From: Dyella_D sp052115385
Lineage (GTDB): Bacteria; Pseudomonadota; Gammaproteobacteria; Xanthomonadales; Rhodanobacteraceae
Assembly: GCF_052115385.1 (NCBI RefSeq)
Contig: NZ_JBFRGP010000003.1
Span: 1-64,000 of the forward strand
DNA length: 64,000 nucleotides
Direction of reading: 5' to 3'
Made by a program: the position numbers and the translations under genes. The notes below the pieces were generated by a model. The model did not search any database, was not told where the DNA came from, and saw only the letters and a program-made list of their open reading frames with translations. This document shows, piece after piece, positions 49,715 through 59,217 of the stretch; within the stretch, counting starts at the first letter, position 1; every line of letters starts with the position of its first letter.

Positions 49715-51715
49715 TCAATGCAGGGCGGGCGCCTCGCCCGAGCCCTGCCCGGCCTGCAGCGGTTTGACCGGCGTGTTGTCCTCCGGCCGCTTGCCGAGCT
49801 GGCGCTGTTTGTACAGATCCGCCGCCACCTGGTAGTACGCCGTCGCCTCGTCCACCTTGGCGCGATCCACCGGATGCAGGGGCACGCCGTCGCCGGTGTC
49901 GTAGTCCGGCCGCATCTGTTCCAGCTTGCGCTGCGGTTCCAGCACGGTCAGCACGTCGTCGCGCAGATAACCCAGCTTCTCGTAAGTGGCGGGGAACGCG
50001 CGCTCGCGGCCGGGTTCCAGCTGAAACACGTCGTAGCCGAAGAAGCGGCTGCGGTAGCTGAAATTCAGCATGCCCAGCACGGTGGGCATGATGTCGATCT
50101 GCCCCATCAGGCGATGCACGCGCTGCGGCGGGATGTGCTTGGGCGCATAGATCCAAAGCGGAATGTGGTAGCGGTTGATCGGCACGCTGGTGCGGCCGGC
50201 GCTGGACGCGCAATGGTCCGCGGTGATCACGAAGATGGTGTCGTCGAAATACGGCTTGCTGGCGGCGCGCTTGAGGAAGTCGGCGATCGACCAGTCCGTA
50301 TAGGCCACCGCCGCCTCGCGCGTGCCGTTCTTCTCCTTCACGCGGCCGGCCGGCACGGTGAAGGGGCGGTGGTTGGAGGTGGTCATGATGTGCAGGAAGA
50401 AGGGCTTGCCTTCGGCATGGATGCTGTCCATCTGGCGCATCGCCAGCGTGTACAGGTCTTCGTCGGCCACGCCCCACACGTTCTCGTGGTGGATCGGGTC
50501 ATCCTTGGAGATATCGTTGCGGTCCACCGCGCGATAGCCGTTGTGGTTGAAGAAGTAATTCATGTTGTCGAAGTAGCCGTAGCCGCCGTAGACGAAGTCC
50601 GACTGATAGCCGCGCGCATTGAACACGTTGGCCACCGAGAACAGGTCTTCGTTGTTGTGCGCCTTGATCAGCGAATCGCCCGGCGTCGGCGGAATGGCCA
50701 GCGACAGCGCCTCCAGGCCACGCACGGTACGCGTGCCGTTGGCATAGAGGTTGTCGAAGAACAGGCTCTTGTCGATCAGCGCGTCGAGGTTGGGCGTCAT
50801 GCCGCGGTCGTCGCCGAAGGTCTGCATGAAATCGGCCGAGAAGCTCTCGATGCTGATCAGCACCACGTTCAGGTGTTTTTCCGGCCCTTCGTGGCGGATC
50901 TCGCGGGTGAGGTCGCGCGGATCGTTGCTGACATAGGTCGCCTCGGGCGTCTTCAGCATGGTGCGCACGTCACGGAAGGCCTGGTCTTCCGGCAGCGTGG
51001 TGTAGAAGCGCGAGTACTCCAGGTGGCTGCTGCGGAAGGCGGCGAAGAATTCGTAGATGCCGTTGCCGGACAGCTCGTTGACGAAGTTGTTGTCGGTGCG
51101 GTCCTTCAGCGTGCCCTTGAACGCGGCCACCGTCACCACGGTCAGCACCAGCCACGCCAGCACCACCTTGGCGCGCTGCCAGAAGCGCGTGCCGCCGTCG
51201 CGCGTGCGCAGGCCGCGGCGGCTGATCCATAGCGCGATGAGCACGGTCAGCGCCAGCAGGCTCAGCCAGCGGCCCAGCGGGTACGACTCGCGGATATTGC
51301 CGATCACCTCGGTGGTGTAGACCAGGTAATCCACCGCGATGAAGTTGAAGCGCGTGCCGAACTCGTTCCAGAACACCAGCTCCGACGCACCGACGAACAT
51401 CAGCCAGTACAGCGTCACCGCGGCCAGCAGGTATAGCGCCCACTGGCCGCTGCGCGACACATAGGCGCGGCGCGGCATCAGCCACAGGAACAGCACCAGC
51501 GGCCAGGCGATGTAGACGTAGGTGATCAGGTCGTACAGCAAACCCACGCCGAAGGCGTAGGCCCAGTACAGCGGGTTATGCGGCACGCCCTGGCCCGACA
51601 TCACGAGCAGGGCCACGCGGGTGATCGCGCCGATCGCCACATAGGCGAAGGCCAGCCACCACAGGGGGCGGAAACGCTGGCGCAGGGGCGAGGCGGAGGA
51701 ATCGGCGGCTGACAA
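49715..51715 (-). CDS. LTA synthase family membrane sulfatase
   Basis: A 666-residue inner membrane protein with five N-terminal transmembrane helices (about residues 20-210) and a periplasmic alkaline-phosphatase-type domain (about 270-560). It shows LNVVLISIESFSADFM and NGTRTVRGLEALSLAI, where the catalytic Thr of LTA-synthase-like enzymes lies, and FVITADHCASS with metal-binding Asp/His. In gammaproteobacteria such enzymes transfer phosphoglycerol groups, for example to periplasmic glucans; the substrate here is unknown. A TTG at 51715 is preferred since GGAG lies upstream and it gives a credible N-terminus; a TTG at 51787 would add 24 residues. Confidence 0.85.
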   Translation of the reverse strand: MSAADSSASPLRQRFRPLWWLAFAYVAIGAITRVALLVMSGQGVPHNPLYWAYAFGVGLLYDLITYVYIAWPLVLFLWLMPRRAYVSRSGQWALYLLAAVTLYWLMFVGASELVFWNEFGTRFNFIAVDYLVYTTEVIGNIRESYPLGRWLSLLALTVLIALWISRRGLRTRDGGTRFWQRAKVVLAWLVLTVVTVAAFKGTLKDRTDNNFVNELSGNGIYEFFAAFRSSHLEYSRFYTTLPEDQAFRDVRTMLKTPEATYVSNDPRDLTREIRHEGPEKHLNVVLISIESFSADFMQTFGDDRGMTPNLDALIDKSLFFDNLYANGTRTVRGLEALSLAIPPTPGDSLIKAHNNEDLFSVANVFNARGYQSDFVYGGYGYFDNMNYFFNHNGYRAVDRNDISKDDPIHHENVWGVADEDLYTLAMRQMDSIHAEGKPFFLHIMTTSNHRPFTVPAGRVKEKNGTREAAVAYTDWSIADFLKRAASKPYFDDTIFVITADHCASSAGRTSVPINRYHIPLWIYAPKHIPPQRVHRLMGQIDIMPTVLGMLNFSYRSRFFGYDVFQLEPGRERAFPATYEKLGYLRDDVLTVLEPQRKLEQMRPDYDTGDGVPLHPVDRAKVDEATAYYQVAADLYKQRQLGKRPEDNTPVKPLQAGQGSGEAPALH

Positions 51716-51796
51716 GGGGCGGCTCCAGAAATCGTGTGAAATACCCGTCGTTGCAGGACGGTGACGGGCATCCCTGGCGTTATACAACGGAATCGC

Positions 51797-53026
51797 TTAG
51801 CCGGAGCTTCCACGCAGGGCCGCGATGGCCGCCATACGGGCCTTTTCCATCGCCGCGCCCACCGCCGGACCCTGCAGCCCCTGCGCCACGAAGGCGCCGG
51901 CGCCGATGGCGGCGGCAGCGGCGCGTGCGGCGCGCAGATACGCGGCCTGCGGGTAATCGCTGTGTTCCAGGCCCAGGCGGCCGCGCTTGTCGGCCTCGCA
52001 GGCGCTGAGGAAGACCTCCAGGCGCTCCGGGCGGCGCAGCGCGTCCAGCGCCACCAGCAGGCGCAGCACGGTCGAGGCCTTCAGCTCGAACGCGCGATGC
52101 GCGTTCAGATGCTCGCGGCAGACCTGCTCGGCCAGCGCGGCGTATTCGGTCGGCACGCGCAGGCGCGCGCAGAGCTGGCGCAGCGGCTCCACGCCGGCCA
52201 GCTCGTGGCCGAGATGGCGCGGCAGCACGTCGGCCGGCGTCAGTGCCTTGCCCAGGTCGTGGGTGAGCGCGCAGAAGCCGACCAGGTCGTTGCCGGGAGC
52301 GATGCGCGCGGCCATGTCCAGCACCAGCTCCAGATGGATGCCGGTATCGATCTCCGGATGGTATTCGGCGCGCTGCGGCACGCCGTACAGCGCATCCAGC
52401 TCCGGAAACAGCACGGCCAGCGCACCACTCGCGCGCAACACCTGCAGGAACGCCGACGGACGCGGCTCGCCCAGCGCGCGGCGCGTTTCCTGCCACACGC
52501 GCTCGGGCACCAGATGGTCCACCTCGCCCGCACGCACCATGCGCTGCATCAGCTGCATGGTCTCCTCGGCCACGCTGAAGCCCAGCGGCGCGAAGCGCGC
52601 GGCAAAGCGCGCCACGCGCAGCAGGCGCACCGGGTCTTCGACGAAGGCGGGCGAGACATGGCGCAGCACGCGCTGCTCGATGTCGCGCACACCGCCGAAC
52701 GGATCGACCAGGCCGCCGGCCTCGTCCATCGCGATCGCATTGATGGTGAGGTCGCGGCGCTCCAGGTCCTGCTCCAGCGTCACTGCCGGGTCCGCATGCA
52801 CCGCGAAGCCGTGATAGCCGGGCCCGGTCTTGCGCTCGGTGCGCGCCAGCGCGTATTCCTCGGCGCTGTCCGGATGCAGGAATACCGGGAAATCCTTGCC
52901 CACCGGCTTGTAGCCCAGGGCCAGCAGCTCGTCCGGCGTCGCGCCGACCACCACGTGGTCGTGGTCGCTGACGGGACGTTGCAGCAGTCGATCGCGGACG
53001 GCGCCGCCGACAAGATAGGTACGCAT
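51797..53026 (-). CDS. cca: Multifunctional CCA-adding tRNA nucleotidyltransferase
   Basis: A 409-residue Cca that builds or repairs the CCA end of tRNA. It has the class II motif YLVGGAVRDRLL with the metal-binding SDHDHVVVG (Asp21, Asp23), RRDLTINAIAMDE, the amino-acid template EDPVRLLRVARFAARF and a C-terminal HD domain (LTHDLGKALTP) that adds phosphatase/phosphodiesterase activity. The ATG at 53026 is canonical. Confidence 0.96.
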   Translation of the reverse strand: MRTYLVGGAVRDRLLQRPVSDHDHVVVGATPDELLALGYKPVGKDFPVFLHPDSAEEYALARTERKTGPGYHGFAVHADPAVTLEQDLERRDLTINAIAMDEAGGLVDPFGGVRDIEQRVLRHVSPAFVEDPVRLLRVARFAARFAPLGFSVAEETMQLMQRMVRAGEVDHLVPERVWQETRRALGEPRPSAFLQVLRASGALAVLFPELDALYGVPQRAEYHPEIDTGIHLELVLDMAARIAPGNDLVGFCALTHDLGKALTPADVLPRHLGHELAGVEPLRQLCARLRVPTEYAALAEQVCREHLNAHRAFELKASTVLRLLVALDALRRPERLEVFLSACEADKRGRLGLEHSDYPQAAYLRAARAAAAAIGAGAFVAQGLQGPAVGAAMEKARMAAIAALRGSSG

Positions 53027-53057
53027 GGCGCGATTCTGCCACGCGCCGGCGCCGGCC

Positions 53058-53993
53058 TCAGCGCATGGCGCGGTAACGGTCCAGCCGCCGCTGGCGCAGC
53101 GAGCCGTGCAACAGCACCGGCAGCCACGGCGTCAGCGGCTCGGGCCGGATGCCCAGCGCCGCATAGCCGTCCTGCTTGCCGACCGAATCGGTGCGCAGGG
53201 TGAGGAAGTTGTCGTACGAGAACGGCCTGCCCGGCAGCAGTTCGGCGCAGCGCGCCTGGATGCGGCCCAGCGCATCGGGCAGCGGCAGGATGCGCGTGCG
53301 CAGGCCGAGCGTGTCGCGGATGCCGCGCACGATCTCGCCCAGGCTCAGCACCTGCGGGCCGTACAGCTCGAACGTGCGGTCGAAGCCGAGCTGGTCGTCC
53401 GCCACGCAGCGTGCGAACGCCTCGGCCACGTCGCCGGCATAGGTCGGCGCCAGGCGCGAATCCGCGCGCGCCAGCGGCAGCACCGGCAGCAGGCGCAGCA
53501 GCGCGGCGAAGCGGGAGAGCAGGCCATCGTTGGCGCCGAACATCACGCTGGGCTGGTAGATGGTCCAGTCCAGCCCGGACTGGCGCACCACCGCCTCGGC
53601 TTCGCCGCGCGTCTTCAGATAACGCGACAGGCCCTGGCCGGCCTTCAGTGCGCTCATCAGGTGCAGCCGTCCGACGCCGGCCGCCTGGCAGGCCGCCGTC
53701 ACGCGGCGCGCCAGTTCGACGTGGATTTCCTGCAGCGTGCGCCCGCCGGCCGGATGCAGCGAGCCGATCATGTGGATCACCGCATCGGCGCCTTCGAACT
53801 GCCGGCGCAGCGCGTTGCCGTCGTAGACGTCGGTGCTGCGGATCTCCACCCCGGGCACCACGGACAGCTCGCGGCGCCGCTCGCGGTTGCGCGACAGCAG
53901 CACGATGCGGTGCCCGTCCATGGCCAGCCGCGGCACCAGATAACTGCCGACGAAACCGGTACCACCCAGGATGACCAGACGCTTGGCGTTCAT
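53058..53993 (-). CDS. NDUFA9-like NAD(P)-binding epimerase-family protein
   Basis: A 311-residue Rossmann-fold protein of the atypical SDR type related to the complex I accessory subunit NDUFA9. It has the dinucleotide motif ILGGTGFVGSYLVPRLA and segments GADAVIHMIG and SALKAGQGLSRYLKTRGEAE; the usual catalytic YxxxK is partly kept (Tyr and Lys in SRYLKTR). Function unknown. It precedes cca on the same strand after 32 bases. Confidence 0.88.
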   Translation of the reverse strand: MNAKRLVILGGTGFVGSYLVPRLAMDGHRIVLLSRNRERRRELSVVPGVEIRSTDVYDGNALRRQFEGADAVIHMIGSLHPAGGRTLQEIHVELARRVTAACQAAGVGRLHLMSALKAGQGLSRYLKTRGEAEAVVRQSGLDWTIYQPSVMFGANDGLLSRFAALLRLLPVLPLARADSRLAPTYAGDVAEAFARCVADDQLGFDRTFELYGPQVLSLGEIVRGIRDTLGLRTRILPLPDALGRIQARCAELLPGRPFSYDNFLTLRTDSVGKQDGYAALGIRPEPLTPWLPVLLHGSLRQRRLDRYRAMR

Positions 53994-54015
53994 GACGGCA
54001 TGCCTCCGTGAAGCA

Positions 54016-56115
54016 TCACTGCGGCGAACTGTTCGGTGCGTCGCCCGGCGGCGGCGCGGCGACGGTGGCGGCGTCGGCCGGCGTCACCACCGCGGCGGTG
54101 GCCGGGCAGGTCACCGGGCGGCGCGGCGTGTTGCGGTCGGGCAATTGATAGGTCTGGCCGATCGCGGTCAGGCGCGTGGCCAACGGCGTGGCGGTGCCGT
54201 TGAGGCGCCAGTCGTAGATCACCGCGAAGGACATCACGCGCGCCACGTATTCGCGCGTTTCTTTGAACGGCATACTGGCCACGAACAGATCCGGCGGCAG
54301 CGTGCCGCGCGCGGCCAGCCACTGGTCCACGCGGCCGGGGCCGGCGTTGTAGGCAGCGCTGGCCAGCCACGGCGCGCCGTTGAAGCGTTCGGCCATCTGC
54401 GCCAGGTAACGCGTGCCGAGCACGATATTGGTGATCGGGTCGTACAGCGATTCCGCACCGCCCCAGTTCAAGCCGTTGCGCCGCGCCACCAGCGCCGCGG
54501 TATCGGGCAGCAGCTGCATCAGCCCGCGCGCGTTGGCGCCGGAGCGCGCATCGCTCATCCACGCACTTTCCGCGCGCAGGATCGCGTAGGCCCAGGATGG
54601 ATCGATGCCGGCCTCCGCCGCCTGCGGCACCAGGCCGTCCTGGCTGGCCAGGGGGAAGCGCTGCTCGTAGTAGCGCAGCGCGTCGCCCTTGTTGAAGGCG
54701 TACACCGAGCGGTCGTACCAGCCACGGCGATAGGCCAGGTCCGCGGCGAGTTTCTGCGTGGCCGGGTCGGCGCCATCCAGCGCCTGCACCCACTCGCGCC
54801 GCGCCTGTCGCGGCATGCCGACGGCGTACAGCTCGAACGCGCGCTGCAGGCCCGCATTGGCCAGCAGGGCCTGTTCGCGCGGCGGGTCCGGCGGCAGCGT
54901 CAGCGGGCAGATCGAGTAGGGCGCGTCGAGCTTGTCGGCGGCCATGAAGCCGAAGAAGGTCGGTTCCGCGGATAGCGAGGTCAGCAGCTTGCGTGTTTCG
55001 CCCTCGCGGCCCAGCGCGCCAAGCGCGCGGGCGCGGAACCAGCGCCATTCGCCGTCCTGCTGCTGTTCCGCCGGCATCGCGTCGATCGCGCCGAGCACGG
55101 CCTGCCAGTTCTGCTGCGCCAGCGCCACGCGCACCCGCCACTCGCGCGTGGCGTCGGTCTGCGCCTGCAGCGGCAGCGCGGCGAGGCGTTGCAGTGCGTC
55201 GTCGTTGAAGTCGGTGGCGTGGAACAGCGCGAGCGCGGAGAGGATGCGTCGCTGCTGTTCCTGGGTGAACTTGAAGTGGCCGCGCAGTTGTTCCCAGCTG
55301 CTGTCGGCCACGCCGGACTGCCGCCGCGCCAGCCGTTCCAGCGCCAGCATCGCGGCTTGCCGGTTGCGCGAGGTATCGGGCCAGCTGCCGGCCTTGGCCA
55401 CTGCGCCGCCCGGATCGCGCAGCGCCAGCGCGATGCGCTGGCCGGTCTGCGCTTCCTCGCCCGGCAGCCACGCGGCGAGCACCGCCACGGTGCCGGGCTG
55501 GTTGGCGTCGGCGGCGCGGTCGATGCGGTCCCACAGGCGCTGCGTGGTGAGCAGGCCCTGCTCGCGCGCCGCGGCGATCACCGGATCGCAGGCATTGGGC
55601 AGGTTCGGCTTGTTCCACAGCGTGGCGAGGTCGCGCTGGAAATCCAGCGTGGCGCCTGGCGTGGATGCGGCCGGCGTAGGCGACGTCTGCGCCAGCCGTG
55701 CCTGCAATGCGTCGCAAGTCAGCGCATCGCCCAGGCCCGGCTGGTACAGCGACTGGAACGTTGCCCAGTCCTTGCGCCGTGCCAGTTCCAGCAGATAGTC
55801 GCGGCGCAGGTCGGTGGCGGGAATCAGGTCCGGATAGCGCTTGAGGTAGGCGTCGACCGGCGCGCGGTCGAGCTGGCGCAGGTCGTGGGTGAGCGCGGCG
55901 GCTTCCAGGTACGGATACAGCGGATAGCTGGCCAGGTTCTGCGCCTGCGCGTGCCAGCCGTCGCCGCCTTGCTGCGCGGTGGCGTAGGCCTGCCTGAAGG
56001 CGGCGCGTTGCGCGTCGGTGGGTTCGGCGCTGTGCGCGATGCCGGCCAGCAGCAAGCTCGCGACGAGGGTGAAGAGCTGCTGAGCGAGACGCCGCGGCGC
56101 TGCGTGAAGAGGCAT
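54016..56115 (-). CDS. slt: Soluble lytic murein transglycosylase
   Basis: A 699-residue exported Slt-type enzyme that cleaves the MurNAc-GlcNAc bond of peptidoglycan to give 1,6-anhydromuropeptides. After a signal peptide, a long superhelical U and L domain is followed by the SLT domain with the catalytic Glu516 in LRAESAWMSDARSGANARG and AYNAGPGRVDQW. AAGGAG precedes the ATG at 56115; an earlier start would add 13 residues before the signal peptide. It starts a minus-strand run with the NDUFA9-like and cca genes. Confidence 0.93.
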   Translation of the reverse strand: MPLHAAPRRLAQQLFTLVASLLLAGIAHSAEPTDAQRAAFRQAYATAQQGGDGWHAQAQNLASYPLYPYLEAAALTHDLRQLDRAPVDAYLKRYPDLIPATDLRRDYLLELARRKDWATFQSLYQPGLGDALTCDALQARLAQTSPTPAASTPGATLDFQRDLATLWNKPNLPNACDPVIAAAREQGLLTTQRLWDRIDRAADANQPGTVAVLAAWLPGEEAQTGQRIALALRDPGGAVAKAGSWPDTSRNRQAAMLALERLARRQSGVADSSWEQLRGHFKFTQEQQRRILSALALFHATDFNDDALQRLAALPLQAQTDATREWRVRVALAQQNWQAVLGAIDAMPAEQQQDGEWRWFRARALGALGREGETRKLLTSLSAEPTFFGFMAADKLDAPYSICPLTLPPDPPREQALLANAGLQRAFELYAVGMPRQARREWVQALDGADPATQKLAADLAYRRGWYDRSVYAFNKGDALRYYEQRFPLASQDGLVPQAAEAGIDPSWAYAILRAESAWMSDARSGANARGLMQLLPDTAALVARRNGLNWGGAESLYDPITNIVLGTRYLAQMAERFNGAPWLASAAYNAGPGRVDQWLAARGTLPPDLFVASMPFKETREYVARVMSFAVIYDWRLNGTATPLATRLTAIGQTYQLPDRNTPRRPVTCPATAAVVTPADAATVAAPPPGDAPNSSPQ

Positions 56116-56352
56116 GGAAACTCCTTGTGCTGCGGCCTGGATGCGCTGGCCCATCTCATGGGCACGGCCGTTCGATAACGCAGTGTAGGCCGGACGATTC
56201 CTTACTGCGGCGTCCGACTAGCCCGGCAGCATGTCAAAACTCGGCTGAGTCCTACGTTAAAGCCGGCCTTCACGCCGCCGGGCCCGCGCATGCCCCTGTT
56301 AGACTTGCCCGCTTCCAAGGCGCCATGGCCGGCGCGATTCCACAGGTAGCGC

Positions 56353-57954
56353 ATGTCGTCCACGCCGTCGCTTTCGTCCCGCGCGCGTCTCTTGCTCTGG
56401 CTGGTGCTGGCGTGCTGCGCCGGCGGCGGTGCGTTGTGGTGGTGGCTGCTGGGCCGGCCGGTGGCGCTGCCCGACGCGCCTTCCGCGCGCATCGCCTGCG
56501 TGTCCTACGCACCGTTTCGCGAACCGGGCGAAACCCCGTACGACCTCAAGGCCTTCATCAGCCCCGAACGCATCGACGCGGATCTGCGCGCGCTATCGCA
56601 GCGCTTCGACTGCGTGCGCACTTATTCGCAGGGCCAGGGCCTGAGCGCGGTGCCGGAGATTGCCGGACGCTACGGCATGAAAGTGATCATGGGCATCTGG
56701 CTGGGCCGCGATCCCGTCGCCAATGCAAAGCAGGTCGAGCTGGGCATCGCCGAGGCGAAGGCGCATCCGCAGGTACTGCGCGGCGTGGTGGTCGGCAACG
56801 AAGTGCTGCTGCGCGGCGAGCAGTCGCCCAAGGCGCTGGCCGAATACGCGCGGCAGGTGCGCGCGGCGATTCCCGCCTCGGTGCCGGTGACCTATGCGGA
56901 TGTGTGGGAGTTCTGGCTGCGCTATCCGGAGCTGGCCACGTCGGTGGACTACCTGACCATCCACATCCTGCCGTACTGGGAAGACGACCCGGTGCCGCCG
57001 GAGCACGCGGTGCGCCACGTGGCCGAGGTCTACCAGCGCGTGAAGCATGCCTTCCCCGGGCGCGAGGTGATGATCGGCGAGACCGGCTGGCCCAGCGCCG
57101 GCAAGCCGCGCCGCGCGGCGCGTGCGAGCGTGGTGAACGAGGCGCGCTATCTGCGCGAGTTCCTCGACTACGCCGGCAGCGTGGCGATGCCGTACAACGT
57201 GATCGAAGCTTTCGACCAGCCGTGGAAGCGTGCGCAGGAAGGCACCACGGGCGGCTACTGGGGCATCTACGACGTCCACGCGCGGCCGAAATTCTCGATG
57301 CAGGGGCCGGTGATCGAAGAGCCGCGCTGGTGGCTGGGCTGGCTGGCCGGCGCCGCGGGCGCATGGTTGTTCGTGTTCGCCGGCGCGCCGCGCCGCGCCT
57401 GGCGCGGCATGGCGGGCTGGGGTGTGCTCCTCCTCGCCGGCTTCGCCACGGGTACTGCGCTGGCATGGCAGTACCGGCAGATGCTGTACGCCTGCCGCGA
57501 CTTGCTGGAATGGGTGCTGTCGTGGACCGCGTGTATGGGCGGACTGGTCACCGCGATCGTGCTGGCCCGCTGGCTGGCCGCGCGCATCGGCGGCGTGGCG
57601 TCCGCGCGATTGCCCGGCGCCTGGTTGCGCTTCGCCTGGCTGTTCCTGCTTGCGCTGGAAGGTTTGCTGCTGGTGTTCGACGGGCGCTACCGCGACTTCC
57701 CGCTGGGCCTCGCGCTGCTGCCTTGCGTCGGTTACGCGCTCGCCGGCTGGCTGAGCGGCTGGGCGCAGACCGCGGGCCTGCGCCTGGAAGAACGTTGCCT
57801 CGCCGTGCTGGTGCCGCTGCTGGCGGCCGCGGTAGTCGCGCAGGACCTCGGCCTCAACCCGGTGAGCTGGCTATGGCTGGGCCTGAACCTGGCGCTGGCC
57901 GTGCCCGTCCTCATCGGCTGGCGCCGCATCGGCCTGCAGCCGGACGAGGCGTAG
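56353..57954 (+). CDS. Membrane protein with GH17-like glucanase domain
   Basis: A 533-residue inner membrane protein. One N-terminal helix (about 12-33) leads to a GH17-like domain (about 45-315) with the acid/base Glu150 (VVVGNEVLLRGE) and nucleophile Glu243 (MIGETGWPSAG). The C-terminal half has about seven transmembrane helices. Related proteins in Pseudomonas modify beta-1,3-glucans and are often fused to a GT2 glycosyltransferase, which is missing here. It may process a beta-glucan exported near the membrane. The ATG at 56353 has no strong ribosome binding site. The gene is convergent with the next, overlapping it by 84 bases. Confidence 0.85.
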   Translation: MSSTPSLSSRARLLLWLVLACCAGGGALWWWLLGRPVALPDAPSARIACVSYAPFREPGETPYDLKAFISPERIDADLRALSQRFDCVRTYSQGQGLSAVPEIAGRYGMKVIMGIWLGRDPVANAKQVELGIAEAKAHPQVLRGVVVGNEVLLRGEQSPKALAEYARQVRAAIPASVPVTYADVWEFWLRYPELATSVDYLTIHILPYWEDDPVPPEHAVRHVAEVYQRVKHAFPGREVMIGETGWPSAGKPRRAARASVVNEARYLREFLDYAGSVAMPYNVIEAFDQPWKRAQEGTTGGYWGIYDVHARPKFSMQGPVIEEPRWWLGWLAGAAGAWLFVFAGAPRRAWRGMAGWGVLLLAGFATGTALAWQYRQMLYACRDLLEWVLSWTACMGGLVTAIVLARWLAARIGGVASARLPGAWLRFAWLFLLALEGLLLVFDGRYRDFPLGLALLPCVGYALAGWLSGWAQTAGLRLEERCLAVLVPLLAAAVVAQDLGLNPVSWLWLGLNLALAVPVLIGWRRIGLQPDEA

Positions 57955-58284
57955 GCAACCCACCAGCAGCGCGAACGCGCCGGCTTCGAAGCAATACAGC
58001 TGCAGCGCCAGCACGCCGGCGGCCGCGGCCAGCCAGGCGCTGGCCGGATGCTTCCACAGCAGCGCCAGCGCGGCGCAGGCCAACGCGGCCCAGCCGTAGC
58101 CATAACTGAGAAACCCGAGCACCAGCAGCTGCCGCCCCTGGCACCAGGCCGGCGCGGTGGCGGCGGCTTCGCACAGGTGGCCGACGGCGGCCGGTTCGAT
58201 CAGGCCGTAGCGGATCCACGCCGCCAGCGCGGCGATCAGGGCCAGCAGCAGCCAGGGCAGGGACAGGCGCAGGAGAGCAGTCAT
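57871..58284 (-). CDS. Small membrane protein overlapping the GH17 gene
   Basis: A 137-residue hydrophobic protein with about three transmembrane helices (near residues 7-27, 52-76 and 85-112) and a charged tail. I do not recognise it. Its start overlaps the upstream EEP-family gene by four bases (ATGA), which suggests translational coupling, and its end runs 84 bases into the convergent GH17 gene. The overlap lowers confidence in the exact end. Confidence 0.6.
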   Translation of the reverse strand: MTALLRLSLPWLLLALIAALAAWIRYGLIEPAAVGHLCEAAATAPAWCQGRQLLVLGFLSYGYGWAALACAALALLWKHPASAWLAAAAGVLALQLYCFEAGAFALLVGCLRLVRLQADAAPADEDGHGQRQVQAQP

Positions 58285-59087
58285 CGGCGGAGTCGGTGGG
58301 GTCGCGGCGCGACATGCTGGGGCAGGCGGATTTCCGCCGCAACCGGCAAATGATCCGAAAACGCCTGCGGCAGCGCCCACAGCTTTTCCAGGCGCAGCGC
58401 TTCGGAAGTGAGGATATGGTCCAGCGCCTTGCGCGGCCGCCAGCTCGGAAAGGTCGGCGTGGCCTGCGCCGGCGGCACCAGGCTGGACTTGGCGAACAGG
58501 TGGCGCATTTCCGCGCTGTTGGCGTCGGTGTTGAGATCGCCCATCAGTACGGCGTGCGGAAAGTCCTGCAGCACCTCGGCGATAAAGCCGAGCTGGCGCG
58601 CGCGCGCGGTGGCGCTCAGCGACAGGTGGGCGATCATCACCGCCAGCGCATCCTGGCCCTCGCCGAAGCGCGCCAGCAGCGCGCCGCGGCCGGGGATGCG
58701 GCTGGGCAGCTGGTAATCGAGCACGCTGTGCGGTTCCAGCCGGCTGATCAGGCCGTTGGCGGTATGCGCCAGCCGCGCCATCGGGCGGTTCGGCTGGTGG
58801 CTCCAGAACGGCATGCCGGAGGTCTCGGCCAGGTAGCGCGTCTGGTTGAGAAAGCCCGAGCGCAGGCTGCCGGCGTCGGCTTCCTGCAGGCCGATCACGT
58901 CGAACTGCGGCAGCACCTCGGCGAGGCGGTCGAGATTGTCCAGCTTGCTGCGGCCGGGCAGCACGGCGTTGAGGCTGCGCGTGAAGTATTCGCTGTAGCG
59001 CTGCACGCTGGCGCCGGCGAGGATGTTGCAGCTCAGCAGCCGCAGGCGGCGTTCGGCAACAGCGGGGGCGGGCGCGGCGGAAGTCAT
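58281..59087 (-). CDS. Endonuclease/exonuclease/phosphatase-family protein
   Basis: A 268-residue protein of the EEP fold: LLSCNILAG, the metal-binding Glu in GLQEADAGS, MIAHLSLS, LMGDLNTDANS and the final catalytic pair SDHLPV. The set of motifs is complete, so a metal-dependent phosphodiesterase or nuclease activity is likely. No signal peptide is seen. It overlaps the small membrane gene after it and follows the dsbA gene on the same strand. Confidence 0.9.
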   Translation of the reverse strand: MTSAAPAPAVAERRLRLLSCNILAGASVQRYSEYFTRSLNAVLPGRSKLDNLDRLAEVLPQFDVIGLQEADAGSLRSGFLNQTRYLAETSGMPFWSHQPNRPMARLAHTANGLISRLEPHSVLDYQLPSRIPGRGALLARFGEGQDALAVMIAHLSLSATARARQLGFIAEVLQDFPHAVLMGDLNTDANSAEMRHLFAKSSLVPPAQATPTFPSWRPRKALDHILTSEALRLEKLWALPQAFSDHLPVAAEIRLPQHVAPRPHRLRR

Positions 59088-59185
59088 CGTGACGAAATGG
59101 GGACGGCGGATCGGGAAAGCCCGGCAAGCATGGCCGCCCGGACGTGAACGCGGAGCCGCCGGGCGCGGATCGCCTGCATGTAGCT

Positions 59186-59208
59186 GCGGAGCCGCGGGGC
59201 GGCTCCGC
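59186..59208. terminator. Hairpin after the first dsbA gene
   Basis: Arms GCGGAGCCG and CGGCTCCGC around CGGGG, ten bases beyond the stop of the minus-strand dsbA gene. No T tract. Confidence 0.45.
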
Positions 59209-59217
59209 GCAAGCCCA

